Source: Methylococcaceae bacterium (GTDB lineage: Bacteria; Pseudomonadota; Gammaproteobacteria; Methylococcales; Methylomonadaceae). From it: 64,000 nt of DNA. Below are positions 45,002-54,368 of this stretch, piece after piece. Within the stretch, counting starts at the first letter, position 1. Each line of letters opens with the position of its first letter. The DNA lies in NCBI GenBank assembly GCA_016715325.1, contig JADKAL010000008.1, positions 62,001 to 126,000 of the forward strand. The letters are read 5' to 3'. Under the pieces are notes generated by a model that made no database searches, was not told the DNA's origin, and worked only from the letters and a program-made list of their open reading frames with translations. Made by a program: the position numbers and the translations under genes.

Positions 45002-46675
45002 ATGAAGACATCATTATTTATCAGTACCGCATTTTCGATGGGTATGTCTTGCTCAGCAAGCGCAATGGAAACGTTACCGAACGACCCTGTAAACCTCCTT
45101 AAAGAACAGCCCCGAAATGTTTATCATGTTATTAAGGATAAAACTTTACTCGATGCCGCTAAACAAATTTCAATTCGTAGCGGAATCGAATTTAAGATAA
45201 GTAAAGCAATCGAGTCTGATGTGGTCGGCAAAAAGTTAACGGCGGACAATTGGAATGCTGCATTAACGCAATTTCTGGAAGGTTATAACTATAGCACCGT
45301 CACGAACAAGGGTAGGATTCAGTTCGTATTTATAACCGGTAAAAACGGAAGCGGAAAAGCGAACGAAAATATTGCGAAATCAAATAGCCGCTGGGTAGCC
45401 GTAAAATCGGAGAATACTAAACTGCCTGCCCACTATCGGAATTACGCTGCCGGTTCAGTGATGCCTGTTCAACTGCCGATGACGAAAATTGTCAACGCAA
45501 AACTGGGTCAAAAAGTCATGCTGGATCTTCCGATGGGCCAATATATGGTCAATCACGACGATTTTGTCGATGATGGAAACGGCGCTTTAACTTGGATGGG
45601 TTACCTTGAAAATGAAGGCAAAGGCTATCGCGTTTTCTTATCGCAAGGCGAGGCCGGAATTATGGGTAATATTTCTACGCCGGACGGTACTTATGCGCTG
45701 GAGACGGAAGGCGGTCGGCTTTTTCTAGTCGACGAAGAACTTGCGGGATTAAGTTTAGGCGGTTACGAAAACGACCAAGCAATCCATGAACACAGTTCAA
45801 TTTTAAACTTATCCAAGCCGGACGTTATGAATCCGGATTCGACGGTACTATCCGTAGGTAATCAACCCGCGACGATGGCAGCGCCAGCGCTCATTTCGGC
45901 TGCAAATACACTGCCCTCATTGGTAACAGCAACTGCAGGCGGTCCGGTAGTGGATGTTATGGTGCTGTATACCACCGTGAAACAGACGGCAACGTATGCT
46001 AAACAACGAATAAAATATTTGATTAATCTCTCAAATCGAGCGTATCAAGATTCGTTTATCAACATGCGTCTAAGACTGGTGCACACACGCGCCACAAATT
46101 ATGCGGAAAGAGGGTCGAACAGTGCAGCTTTAGACGACTTAGCAAACAGCAGAGGGGCTTTTTCCGGAGTCGCTGCGTTGCGCAACCAATACGGGGCCGA
46201 TCTCGTACTTTTATTGCGACCTTATTATGCTTCCGCTTCAAATAATTGCGGAATTGCTTTTGTCGGTTTTTTTAGCGGCAGCGGCGCAAATCCAGGCAGT
46301 GCATTCGGGGCTATCAGCGATGGAACATCGAGAGAAGCGCCTACCAATTACTATTGCGGAATCAGTACATTTACACACGAAGTGGGGCATACCTTAGGGA
46401 ATGTGCACGACAGGGCTTTTTCCGGTTTTCCGGGTAAATTTCCCTATTCGTACGCATGGGGAATTAGTAACAAATTCGGCACGATCATGAGTTATTACGG
46501 TCCGTCTTTGATGTTATTCGCTACACCTAAATTACCGACCCAATGTACCGGATTGCCCTGCGGATATGCCGAAGGCTCTCCAACTTCATCGGATCAAAGC
46601 AGAACGATTAACTTCACCGCGCCAAGTGTGGCTAAATACAAAGCAACCAAGGTTACCACCCCCGTAATTCAGTAA
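45002..46675 (+). CDS. Secreted metzincin zinc protease with STN-like N-terminal domain
   Basis: The 557-residue protein has a signal peptide (residues 1-22, cleavage near SASA). Residues of about 38-110 resemble an STN/secretin short domain (YHVIKDKTLLDAAKQISIRS). A long middle region precedes a metzincin domain with HEVGHTLGNVHD (His459, Glu460, His463, His469) and the Met-turn GTIMSYYG. Several cysteines around this domain suggest disulfides. The ATG at 45002 gives the signal peptide; an upstream TTG frame of 21 codons does not. As an exported protease it may be a client of the type II system 4 kb away, but that is an inference. Confidence 0.85.
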   Translation: MKTSLFISTAFSMGMSCSASAMETLPNDPVNLLKEQPRNVYHVIKDKTLLDAAKQISIRSGIEFKISKAIESDVVGKKLTADNWNAALTQFLEGYNYSTVTNKGRIQFVFITGKNGSGKANENIAKSNSRWVAVKSENTKLPAHYRNYAAGSVMPVQLPMTKIVNAKLGQKVMLDLPMGQYMVNHDDFVDDGNGALTWMGYLENEGKGYRVFLSQGEAGIMGNISTPDGTYALETEGGRLFLVDEELAGLSLGGYENDQAIHEHSSILNLSKPDVMNPDSTVLSVGNQPATMAAPALISAANTLPSLVTATAGGPVVDVMVLYTTVKQTATYAKQRIKYLINLSNRAYQDSFINMRLRLVHTRATNYAERGSNSAALDDLANSRGAFSGVAALRNQYGADLVLLLRPYYASASNNCGIAFVGFFSGSGANPGSAFGAISDGTSREAPTNYYCGISTFTHEVGHTLGNVHDRAFSGFPGKFPYSYAWGISNKFGTIMSYYGPSLMLFATPKLPTQCTGLPCGYAEGSPTSSDQSRTINFTAPSVAKYKATKVTTPVIQ

Positions 46676-46692
46676 GTCTAAAACTGAATAAA

Positions 46693-46716
46693 CTGCCAGC
46701 ATGATGTCGCTGGCAG
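46693..46716 (+). terminator. Hairpin after the metzincin gene
   Basis: CTGCCAGC (46693-46700) pairs perfectly with GCTGGCAG (46709-46716) around an 8-base loop, 18 bases after the protease stop. No U-run follows. Confidence 0.5.
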
Positions 46717-46860
46717 TGCGGCAACTGTTGCCTATTCTGCGTATTCTTGGCACTATAACGGGTAAATCAAATAACATATCGGCATCGGTTGCAGCGAAAA
46801 AACAGCTATCAGACTGTTATCATCGAACGAATACGATTTCAAAAACCGTCCAAATTTGCC

Positions 46861-48210
46861 ATGAATAATCAAGACTTGTTTCTCCGCGATCTATCGGTGT
46901 TATGGCATCCCTGTACCCAAATGAAAGATCACGAAACGTATCCGATCATCCCGATTAAACAAGGTCAAGGGGTATGGCTGGATGATTACGATGGAAATCG
47001 TTATTTAGACGCCATCAGTTCCTGGTGGGTCAATTTGTTCGGACATGCCAATCCTAAGATCAATGCAGCTTTAAAAGATCAGCTCGATAGTCTGGAACAT
47101 GTCATTTTTGCAGGGTTTACCCATGCGCCTGCAGTCGAACTGGCGGAAACATTGGTGTCGGTAACGCCTGAAGGCTTGGGACGTGTTTTTTATGCCGATA
47201 ACGGTTCTTCAGCCGTTGAAGTCGCGCTCAAGATGAGTTTTCATTATTGGCTTAATGAAGGGCGTCAGCGAAAAACTAAGTTTATTACGTTGGAAAATAG
47301 TTATCACGGCGAGACTTTAGGCGCTTTGGCGGTGGGGAATGTACCGCTTTATAAAGAAACTTACGCGCCGCTTTTGATGGACGTCATAACTGTTTCGAGC
47401 CCGGATTGCTATTATCGGGAAGCGGGCGAATCCTGGGCGGATTATTCGTCCAGACAGTTTGTGCATATGGAAAACGCGCTAAAAGAACATGCCGACTCGG
47501 TTTGTGCCGTCATCGTCGAACCTCTTGTCCAATGCGCCGGTAATATGCGGATGTACGATCCGGTTTATTTGAAATTACTGCGCGCAGCTTGCGATAAATA
47601 TCAAGTCCATCTGATTGCGGATGAAATAGCTGTCGGCTTCGGACGCACCGGAACCTTATTCGCGTGCGAGCAGGCTGACATCAGTCCTGATTTCATGTGC
47701 TTATCGAAAGGACTAACCGGCGGTTATTTACCGTTGTCGGCGGTATTGACGACCGAGACTATTTACCGGGCTTTTTATGACGATTACCGAAAACTCACCG
47801 CATTCTTACATTCGCACAGCTACACCGGAAATGCATTGGCTTGCCGCGCTGGTTTAACAACCTTGGAGATTTTTCGGCAGCACAATGTCATTGAACAAAA
47901 CAAAAAATTGACTACCTTTATTGCACAATCCATAGAACGGTTTACCGGTCACCCGCATGTTTCGGATGTCAGGCAAACTGGCATGATTGCGGCGATTGAA
48001 CTTGTTAAAAATAAGCAAACGAAAGAGCCCTATCCTTGGCAGGAACGGCGTGGATTGAAAGTTTATCAATATGCTTTGTCGAAAGGCGTGTTATTGCGAC
48101 CGCTTGGAAATGTCGTATATTTTATGCCGCCTTATGTAATCAACGAGGAACAGATCGAATTTATGGTTGAAGTCGCTTGGCAAGGCGTACAAATCGCCAC
48201 GAAGAATTAA
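46861..48210 (+). CDS. bioA: Adenosylmethionine--8-amino-7-oxononanoate aminotransferase
   Basis: BioA makes 7,8-diaminopelargonate for biotin synthesis using SAM as amino donor. The 449-residue class III aminotransferase has LWHPCTQMKDHE near the start, AISSWWVNLFGHANP, the dinucleotide loop FYADNGSSAVEVALKM, and the PLP lysine in CLSKGLTGGYLPLSAVL near residue 283. The ATG at 46861 is chosen over an upstream in-frame start because the family begins here. rsmE follows two bases after its stop. Confidence 0.95.
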   Translation: MNNQDLFLRDLSVLWHPCTQMKDHETYPIIPIKQGQGVWLDDYDGNRYLDAISSWWVNLFGHANPKINAALKDQLDSLEHVIFAGFTHAPAVELAETLVSVTPEGLGRVFYADNGSSAVEVALKMSFHYWLNEGRQRKTKFITLENSYHGETLGALAVGNVPLYKETYAPLLMDVITVSSPDCYYREAGESWADYSSRQFVHMENALKEHADSVCAVIVEPLVQCAGNMRMYDPVYLKLLRAACDKYQVHLIADEIAVGFGRTGTLFACEQADISPDFMCLSKGLTGGYLPLSAVLTTETIYRAFYDDYRKLTAFLHSHSYTGNALACRAGLTTLEIFRQHNVIEQNKKLTTFIAQSIERFTGHPHVSDVRQTGMIAAIELVKNKQTKEPYPWQERRGLKVYQYALSKGVLLRPLGNVVYFMPPYVINEEQIEFMVEVAWQGVQIATKN

Positions 48211-48211
48211 G

Positions 48212-48943
48212 ATGCGAATTTCCAGACTCTATGTAGCCCAACCTTTAATACCCAATCAAGCAATTGAATTGGACGAAGATAACGCCCATTATGTCAGAAC
48301 GGTATTACGTTTAAAAACCGGCGATGCCGTCATCTTATTCAACGGCGACGGCGGTGAATATACATCCGTACTGGCAGAGGTTAGTCGTAAACACGTACGG
48401 TTGTCAGTTCAATCTTGCAGCGCGCGTACAGTCGAATCGCCCTTGCAGATTACCTTGGGTTTGGGCATCTCGCGCGGCGACCGCATGGATCTTTCTGTAC
48501 AGAAAGCCGTCGAACTCGGCGTTAATAGCATTACGCCTTTACTGACCGAACGTTGCGTCATTCAATTTACCACAGAAAAAAAACAGCAACGGCGGGTGCA
48601 TTGGCAAAAAATTATTCAACATGCGGTCGAGCAAAGCGGCAGGACGGTAATGCCGGAATTGACCGAAGTGATCGCTTTTCAAAACTGGGTTGACAGTCAA
48701 CATAAAGGGCTGAAAGTCTTTCTCGATCCCTATGCAGACAAAAATTTAACCGACTTGAGTCCAGCTGATGAAGCAGTCGTTTTGCTAACCGGGCCGGAAG
48801 GCGGCTTTTCCGAACAAGAACGGAAACTCGCGGTTTCAGCCGGTTTTATACCGGTGCGTTTAGGCAGTCGAATTCTAAGAACGGAAACCGCATCGATTGC
48901 CGCATTGGCAGCCGTACAAATGCTATGGGGGGATTTTCGTTAA
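48212..48943 (+). CDS. rsmE: 16S rRNA m3U1498 methyltransferase
   Basis: RsmE methylates uridine 1498 of 16S rRNA. The 243-residue protein has the SPOUT knot motifs GLGISRGDRMDLSVQKAVELGV, VLLTGPEGGFSEQE and LGSRILRTETA. The start at 48212 follows bioA by one base; an in-frame ATG further upstream would lie inside bioA. Confidence 0.95.
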   Translation: MRISRLYVAQPLIPNQAIELDEDNAHYVRTVLRLKTGDAVILFNGDGGEYTSVLAEVSRKHVRLSVQSCSARTVESPLQITLGLGISRGDRMDLSVQKAVELGVNSITPLLTERCVIQFTTEKKQQRRVHWQKIIQHAVEQSGRTVMPELTEVIAFQNWVDSQHKGLKVFLDPYADKNLTDLSPADEAVVLLTGPEGGFSEQERKLAVSAGFIPVRLGSRILRTETASIAALAAVQMLWGDFR

Positions 48944-49827
48944 TGAACCGGCTGCTTGCTATTATTTCGCCGCTCATCGTGTTGTTAATTGCGACTTTTT
49001 GCGCCAGTTTACTTGCGTATACGATTACGTTGATATTCGGGGATAGTGTCTCTTTTCGTACGTTTTTCAAACGATCGTCGCAATTATTTTTGGTCATCAG
49101 CATCTTTCCATTGATGCGTTTTTTAAAATTAAGCAAATTAGAACTCGGTTTTGCTCCTAAAACCGAGTTTTTTAAACAATTCTTAACGGGTTTGGGTATC
49201 GGTTTTATAACCTTATTACCGGTGTTAATGCTAATTTTTCTGCTTGATGTACACCTTGTCGATGAGAGTAAACCTTGGACGGTCGGTTGGGTCAGTAAAA
49301 AAGTAAGTGTGGAATTTTTGTTAGCGCTTTTGATTTCTTTTGTTGAAGAACCTATTTTTAGAGGGGCCTTATTGACCGGGTTGAGCAGACAATTTTCCAG
49401 TACAACGGCTATTGTACTGAGTGCGTTTTATTACGCTGCGTTGCATTTTGTGAATAGTAATATTGAAATTCCCTCGCACGACGTTGAATTCTATAGCGGA
49501 TTCATTTTGTTGGGCGATGCGCTTGTTCAGTGGTTTAATGCCGATTATATTTCGCCCTTTTTCTCATTGTTTGCCGTTGGGATTTTTTTAGGGGTTTTTA
49601 AAACACACAACCCAGCAGGTTTAGGTTTATGTATCGGTTGTCACACGGGATGGGTATGGCAAATAAAATTAAGCAAACATTTTTTCAATATCAATACGCA
49701 ATCTGATTTTATCTATCTGGTTAGCAGTTACGATGGCGTAATCGGACCTATGGTGACGGTGTGGCTCTCGTTTGCAATATTGGCCTATATTTTTTGGTAT
49801 AGACGCTCTGCAAACACTGTTCAATAG
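48943..49827 (+). CDS. CPBP-family intramembrane metalloprotease
   Basis: The 294-residue protein has about eight membrane helices and the CPBP/CAAX-protease motifs in order: FVEEPIFRGALLTGL (the EExxxR motif), FYYAALHFVN and LCIGCHTGW. These supply the glutamates and histidines of the membrane-embedded zinc site. The family covers CAAX processing and bacteriocin immunity; the substrate here is unknown. The ATG overlaps the rsmE stop (TAATG), so it is part of the bioA-rsmE unit. Confidence 0.85.
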   Translation: MNRLLAIISPLIVLLIATFCASLLAYTITLIFGDSVSFRTFFKRSSQLFLVISIFPLMRFLKLSKLELGFAPKTEFFKQFLTGLGIGFITLLPVLMLIFLLDVHLVDESKPWTVGWVSKKVSVEFLLALLISFVEEPIFRGALLTGLSRQFSSTTAIVLSAFYYAALHFVNSNIEIPSHDVEFYSGFILLGDALVQWFNADYISPFFSLFAVGIFLGVFKTHNPAGLGLCIGCHTGWVWQIKLSKHFFNINTQSDFIYLVSSYDGVIGPMVTVWLSFAILAYIFWYRRSANTVQ

Positions 49828-49867
49828 TCAGAAAAAGCGGAATTGTTTAAAATGCTAGACCGAAGAA

Positions 49868-49920
49868 TTAAGGAGCCTCTGAATTTGTCCTTCGAATCAA
49901 CTTGTTCAGAGATTCCTTAA
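49868..49920. repeat. Short copy of the MITE-like element
   Basis: TTAAGGAGCCTCTGAA (49868-49883) and TTCAGAGATTCCTTAA (49905-49920) are inverted with two mismatches. The ends and the adjoining ATCAACTTG match the right part of 16218-16339, but most of the interior is missing. No other feature is seen between 49828 and 50083. Confidence 0.65.
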
Positions 49921-50083
49921 ATAGATAATCCTGCCGATAGTTTTTAGACCTTACGAGATTAGGTTATGAAAAATCGGCTGAGGAAACTTCCTATCTAAGG
50001 TATCATCAACATTTATTTTTTAGATGGCGTTTGCGATAACGTTACGTTGCAAACATCTTTTTTATAACCACAACGGTAGACAC

Positions 50084-50737
50084 ATGACACAAGACGAATT
50101 AAAACAAAAAGCCGCCCATGCCGCATTGAAATATATCAAAGACGTACCGGTCATCGGGGTGGGTACCGGCTCGACGGTTAAGCATTTCATCAACTATTTA
50201 GCCGATATGAAAGCCGATTTCGACGGCGCGGTATCGAGTTCCGAAGGGACCACCGCTTTATTAAAACAAGCCGGCATTCCTGTTCTGGACTTGAATAACG
50301 TCGGTACGATCGAGGTTTACGTCGACGGTGCGGACGAAATTAACCCGAATAAACAATTGATTAAAGGCGGCGGCGCCGCGTTGACCCGTGAAAAAATCAT
50401 TGCAGCCGCCAGCAAAACCTTCGTTTGTATTGCTGACGGCACCAAACGTGTCGATGTGTTGGGAAAATTTCCGTTACCGATTGAAGTTATCCCGATGGCG
50501 CGCAGTTATGTTGCACGGGAAATGGTCAAGTTGGGCGGTCAACCGGTTTGGCGGGAAAACTGCGTTACCGATAACGGCAACCAAATTATCGATGTCCATA
50601 ATCTGACTATTTTGGAACCGATCAAAATGGAGCAAGCCATCAATAACATCACCGGTGTGGTTGCTGTGGGTATCTTCGCGATGCGTCCAGCGGATATTTG
50701 CATGGTGAGCGTCGGGGAGGAGATTATTACGTTTTAA
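50084..50737 (+). CDS. rpiA: Ribose-5-phosphate isomerase A
   Basis: RpiA interconverts ribose- and ribulose-5-phosphate, which is also required to regenerate acceptor in the RuMP pathway of type I methanotrophs. The 217-residue protein has [12 protein letters not shown], the DGADEINP motif, [14 protein letters not shown] and [20 protein letters not shown]. The start at 50084 fits the family; an in-frame ATG 60 bases earlier adds an atypical leader. Confidence 0.96.
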   Translation: MTQDELKQKAAHAALKYIKDVPVIGVGTGSTVKHFINYLADMKADFDGAVSSSEGTTALLKQAGIPVLDLNNVGTIEVYVDGADEINPNKQLIKGGGAALTREKIIAAASKTFVCIADGTKRVDVLGKFPLPIEVIPMARSYVAREMVKLGGQPVWRENCVTDNGNQIIDVHNLTILEPIKMEQAINNITGVVAVGIFAMRPADICMVSVGEEIITF

Positions 50738-50778
50738 GTTTTCGTAATAAATCGAACCTGATTTTCATTTCAAAAAAA

Positions 50779-50808
50779 AAAGGGCTGATTTATCAGCCCT
50801 TTGTTTTT
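50779..50808. terminator. Bidirectional terminator between rpiA and gspD
   Basis: AAAGGGCTGA (50779-50788) pairs with TCAGCCCTTT (50793-50802), with a TTTA loop, preceded by an A run and followed by TTTGTTTTT. It fits termination from both sides of these convergent genes. Confidence 0.88.
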
Positions 50809-50825
50809 ACATTGAAAACTGCTGC

Positions 50826-53060
50826 TTACCAGTCTCTAGCTCGCCACCAATCGCCTTTTTTCCTTGGTTTGGTTGCGTCGTAATAGATACCTGAGAGTTT
50901 TCTCTTAAACTCATCGGTAACAATGCGAGCATCCTGTCTTGTTTTAACGACACGAGGTGTTATCAATACCACTAATTCAGTTCTATCGTCCTTTTTATCA
51001 GTCGAACCAAACAGAGGGCCAATCAAAGGGATTTCGTGTAATAAAGGGATGCCACTCTTATTATTCGTATTGTTGTTCGTAATAAGTCCACCTAAAGCGA
51101 TGGTTTCACCGTCCCTCACAGCGACACTGCTTTCAATTTCTTTTTTATTAATAGTCGGTGTGGAAGTAACCCCGATAGTGGTTTCTATAACGTTACTGAC
51201 TTGTTGCAAAATATCCATGATAACCATGCCATTCGAGTTGACTCGGGGGGTGACTTCCAAGATAACGCCGGTATCTTTATATTGGATCTGGTTAGCTTGG
51301 GCAAAGCCGGTGTTATTGTCAGTGCCGGTGCTGGCTATCGCGTTTGAAAGTGTACTCGTTTGAATGGGGACTTGATCGCCGATGTTTATTTTGGCTTCTT
51401 GGTTATTGAGCACCATAAGGGAAGGTGACGATACGATTTTAATGTTATTAAGATCGGCTTGCGCCGTTAATAAGGCTTTTACAGAGCCTGAATTATAAAT
51501 AGTACTTAGTCCGCCTGTTGCTGCTGCGGTAATGGGGCTGGCTAACGCTGATGCCAATGGTGTGTTTTTATCTCCAACAGCCGCGCTACTTCCTACAGCT
51601 TCACCGCTGCTATTGGAAAAATACCATTTCAAGCCGTATTTTAGGTCGTCTTTTAAGGTAACTTCGGCAATAGTCGCATCGATTAAAACTTGGAGCGGCA
51701 TGATGTCCAGTTGCTTAATGACAGGTAATATTTTCGAATACTCCTGAGGCGTCGCCGTAATAATTATCGAATTATTAGCGATATCGGCAACGATACTGAT
51801 GTCGTTGTCTTTATTGCCGCCACCGCTACTGCCGGAACTTGATTTACTCGTCTTATTTTTCTTTCGGCTAGTCGACGACGAAGAGCCGGATGATGAGGAC
51901 GCGGTATTATTGGGTTGCGATGAGTCGCCCGGCGTTTTGTTGCTGACTTCCGCCGATTTTCTACCTGCAGCAACTTTAGCGGATTTATCGCGCGGACCGG
52001 CACCGGTGAAAATTTCATTAAGTGTTCCCGCTAGTTCTTCCGCATCCATGTGCTGAACGCGATAAACATTAATACCGCCGCCGGATTCGATATTGGCTCT
52101 ATCTAATCTGTAAATCCAGTTTTCGACGTCCTTGAGGTAACTGGCTTGTTGGGTAATTGCCAATACGGCATTCATTCGCTCAATGGGCAGAAAGCTGAAA
52201 AATTCATTTTCTTCTTTACCGGACGAGGTGTTAAATACGGTTTCCAACTCTTCAATGATTTTGTCGGGTTCAACGTGGCTTAAAGGGAATAAGGCAAAGG
52301 AACGGCCTCTCAACATATCGATATCGAAAGTGTCGACCATGTCCATCACGCGAGCCAATTCGTCGGCTGTTCCGGAAACAGTTAGTGTGTTGCGACTGCT
52401 GTCCACATTGAGGATGGTTTTTTCATGGACCAACGGTTTTAGGATGTCCGCGATTTCCTGCGCGGCGACATAACGGATCGGCACTACCCGCGTTTGAAAG
52501 CCTGTACTACCGCCTGCTATTGTAGAGCTATACAACGCTTCCGTTTTCGGCTCGATATGGTAAATCTTACCGTCCTTGACGAGCGCGGCATTATTCATTC
52601 CCAGCACCATTTCCAAAGTCGGAAGCAGTTCTTCTTTGGTTAGCGGCTCGGTGGTGTTGAGGGTGACTTTGCCGGTCACTTTAGGGCTTAACACGTAGTT
52701 TTGACCCAAAATATCGCTCAAGATGACTTTAGCCACCTCGCCCAAATCGGCGTCGTCGAAATTTAAACTGTAAGTGCCAGGACCGCCGGATTTTGTCCGT
52801 CGATGAGTTTCCGTTCTAGGCGCAAATTTGTCTTTGGACGGATAAAATTCGACTTTCGATTTTAAAGCTTCATTACCCGGCGTTTTGTTTTCCAATTCTT
52901 TAAAGGCAACACTATTTTCAAGACTACTGTTTTCTTCCTTCAGAACCGGCGTTAAAGGTATTTTCGCGCTTCGTTTGGGCGGCAATAACTCGCAGCTCGC
53001 AAGCGCAAGCGATGTTAGGATTAAACAGCCAGCCTTGGTTAGGTTACTGAAATTGTTCAT
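50826..53060 (-). CDS. gspD: Type II secretion outer-membrane secretin
   Basis: GspD forms the outer-membrane channel through which folded proteins leave the cell. The 744-residue protein has a lipobox LASC with Cys23, N0-N3 domains (YSLNFDDADLGEVAKVI, RVVPIRYVAAQEIADILKPL) and the secretin core with VPIQTSTLSNA, NTGFAQANQIQYKDTGVIL and IPLLHEIPLIGPLFG. A Ser/Lys/Gly-rich low-complexity insert lies in the N3 region (about 340-410). The ATG at 53060 overlaps gspC by 17 bases and gives the lipoprotein signal. It is the last gene of the gsp operon. Confidence 0.95.
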   Translation of the reverse strand: MNNFSNLTKAGCLILTSLALASCELLPPKRSAKIPLTPVLKEENSSLENSVAFKELENKTPGNEALKSKVEFYPSKDKFAPRTETHRRTKSGGPGTYSLNFDDADLGEVAKVILSDILGQNYVLSPKVTGKVTLNTTEPLTKEELLPTLEMVLGMNNAALVKDGKIYHIEPKTEALYSSTIAGGSTGFQTRVVPIRYVAAQEIADILKPLVHEKTILNVDSSRNTLTVSGTADELARVMDMVDTFDIDMLRGRSFALFPLSHVEPDKIIEELETVFNTSSGKEENEFFSFLPIERMNAVLAITQQASYLKDVENWIYRLDRANIESGGGINVYRVQHMDAEELAGTLNEIFTGAGPRDKSAKVAAGRKSAEVSNKTPGDSSQPNNTASSSSGSSSSTSRKKNKTSKSSSGSSGGGNKDNDISIVADIANNSIIITATPQEYSKILPVIKQLDIMPLQVLIDATIAEVTLKDDLKYGLKWYFSNSSGEAVGSSAAVGDKNTPLASALASPITAAATGGLSTIYNSGSVKALLTAQADLNNIKIVSSPSLMVLNNQEAKINIGDQVPIQTSTLSNAIASTGTDNNTGFAQANQIQYKDTGVILEVTPRVNSNGMVIMDILQQVSNVIETTIGVTSTPTINKKEIESSVAVRDGETIALGGLITNNNTNNKSGIPLLHEIPLIGPLFGSTDKKDDRTELVVLITPRVVKTRQDARIVTDEFKRKLSGIYYDATKPRKKGDWWRARDW

Positions 53061-53784
53061 TCTCGTTATTCTCGAAATATGTTTCACTGGATTCATCGGG
53101 GATAAGTTCGGGTTCAAGTACGGGTTCGATTTCTTCCGGACTCGGTTCGGGGATCGGTACGGGTATTTGTTCGGGATTCGGCACCGGCGGTTGCTGTCCG
53201 GGTATTAACGGTTGCGGCGGTTGTCCCGGAATCTGCTGAGGAGCAAGCGCAGAATTGTCGCCGGTATTTGCTGCTGTTTTCGGTTTAGGCTTTCTCAACG
53301 GCAATTCTTTCTTTTGATCGCCTTGACTGAGAACGACTTTGTCTTTTTCAATTTCCGTTAGTTTCCAGCCGTCGATCTCGACGTCTTTGGTGAGCTTGCG
53401 GAAATTATCCTTTGCTACTTTGGCCGAAGTCCGGCTTAACAAGGCGTAAAGTCCTTTTTTATTCGTATAAACACCGTTCAATACCCAATTAAAAGGTTGA
53501 TTAGCAGCTACAACAGGCTTTGTTTCATTCGTGTTAGATTCGGCCACCGGTCTTCTGCCCGCAATGAAAAGCGGACGGGTAACCAATTCCACATAGCTGG
53601 TTTCAGGTAGCTTGGTGAGTTCAATAGTCGGTAACTCGACGGCTGAGTTTGACTTTTTATCGGGCGCTTGAATCGAGGATAGCAACTGTTTCTGCGCATA
53701 AATAGCGTATATCCATTCGCAAACGATGATGAAACATAAGCCTGCACAGACAGCGGCAAGGAATTTGATAAGCTTTAAGTTCAT
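53044..53784 (-). CDS. gspC: Type II secretion inner-membrane protein GspC
   Basis: GspC links the inner-membrane platform to the secretin. The 246-residue protein has one N-terminal membrane helix (about 5-30) and a homology region with FNWVLNGVYTNKKGLYALLS (about 100-165). The rest is a strongly proline-rich tail (repeated PGQ, PVP and PEP) in place of a PDZ domain. It overlaps gspM by ATGA and lies just before gspD as expected. Confidence 0.82.
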   Translation of the reverse strand: MNLKLIKFLAAVCAGLCFIIVCEWIYAIYAQKQLLSSIQAPDKKSNSAVELPTIELTKLPETSYVELVTRPLFIAGRRPVAESNTNETKPVVAANQPFNWVLNGVYTNKKGLYALLSRTSAKVAKDNFRKLTKDVEIDGWKLTEIEKDKVVLSQGDQKKELPLRKPKPKTAANTGDNSALAPQQIPGQPPQPLIPGQQPPVPNPEQIPVPIPEPSPEEIEPVLEPELIPDESSETYFENNENEQFQ

Positions 53785-54368
53785 TGGGTCTGCGCTCTCA
53801 TAAAGCCGATCGCCTGAAAATTGATGTTCAGACCGTTACTGGGTTCGATTTGGCGGGTAATCCGGTTACGTACACTGCGCATCGGTCTGATGTCCAGTTG
53901 GTCGATCACGATCAATGGCGTTGCTGTTTCCAGTTTATAAAGAACGGAACGCAAGACTTCAATATTGCCGGTCATTCTGACACTGACTGTGATCCGGTTG
54001 AAATTATCTTTATTGTTGGGTGGGAGCACTTGCGTACTGCTAAGTTGGCCGCCTGCTTGCACAATGGCTTGTTTGATGAACTCCTGCATTTGCGCTGAAG
54101 CCAGAGCGCTTGTCCCCTGATTATTGAAATAACCTTGATCTTGATGCTGCTGTTTAATCGCATCTATATTGGCGACGACCGCATCCTTTCCCGCCAAAAT
54201 CCGCTCGTATTTTTTTAAGGTAAACGCCAAATTTTCTTTGGTTTCATTCAGCTCGAGACCTTTGCCGACAATCGGAACGACTATCGCCAAGATAAAAAGC
54301 AGGACAACTAAAACCAACAGCCCGACAGCCAGCCAGCGTTGTGCTTTAGGATTTTCAGTCAGTTCCAT
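53781..54368 (-). CDS. gspM: Type II secretion protein GspM (type b)
   Basis: This 195-residue PilO-like protein has a membrane helix at about 15-38, a coiled-coil stretch and a ferredoxin-like domain with ITVSVRMTGNIEVLRSVLYKLE. GspM partners GspL in the inner-membrane platform. The ATG at 54368 is chosen for its GGAGGAGAT ribosome site; the frame upstream adds 21 atypical residues. It overlaps gspL by 14 bases. Confidence 0.85.
   Translation of the reverse strand: MELTENPKAQRWLAVGLLVLVVLLFILAIVVPIVGKGLELNETKENLAFTLKKYERILAGKDAVVANIDAIKQQHQDQGYFNNQGTSALASAQMQEFIKQAIVQAGGQLSSTQVLPPNNKDNFNRITVSVRMTGNIEVLRSVLYKLETATPLIVIDQLDIRPMRSVRNRITRQIEPSNGLNINFQAIGFMRAQTQ

Noticed and set aside
51799..52056. 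Plus-strand open frame rich in Leu, Asp and Glu opposite gspD
   Set aside because: It is the antisense of the Ser-rich insert of gspD; its composition is a by-product of that sequence and there is no start context.
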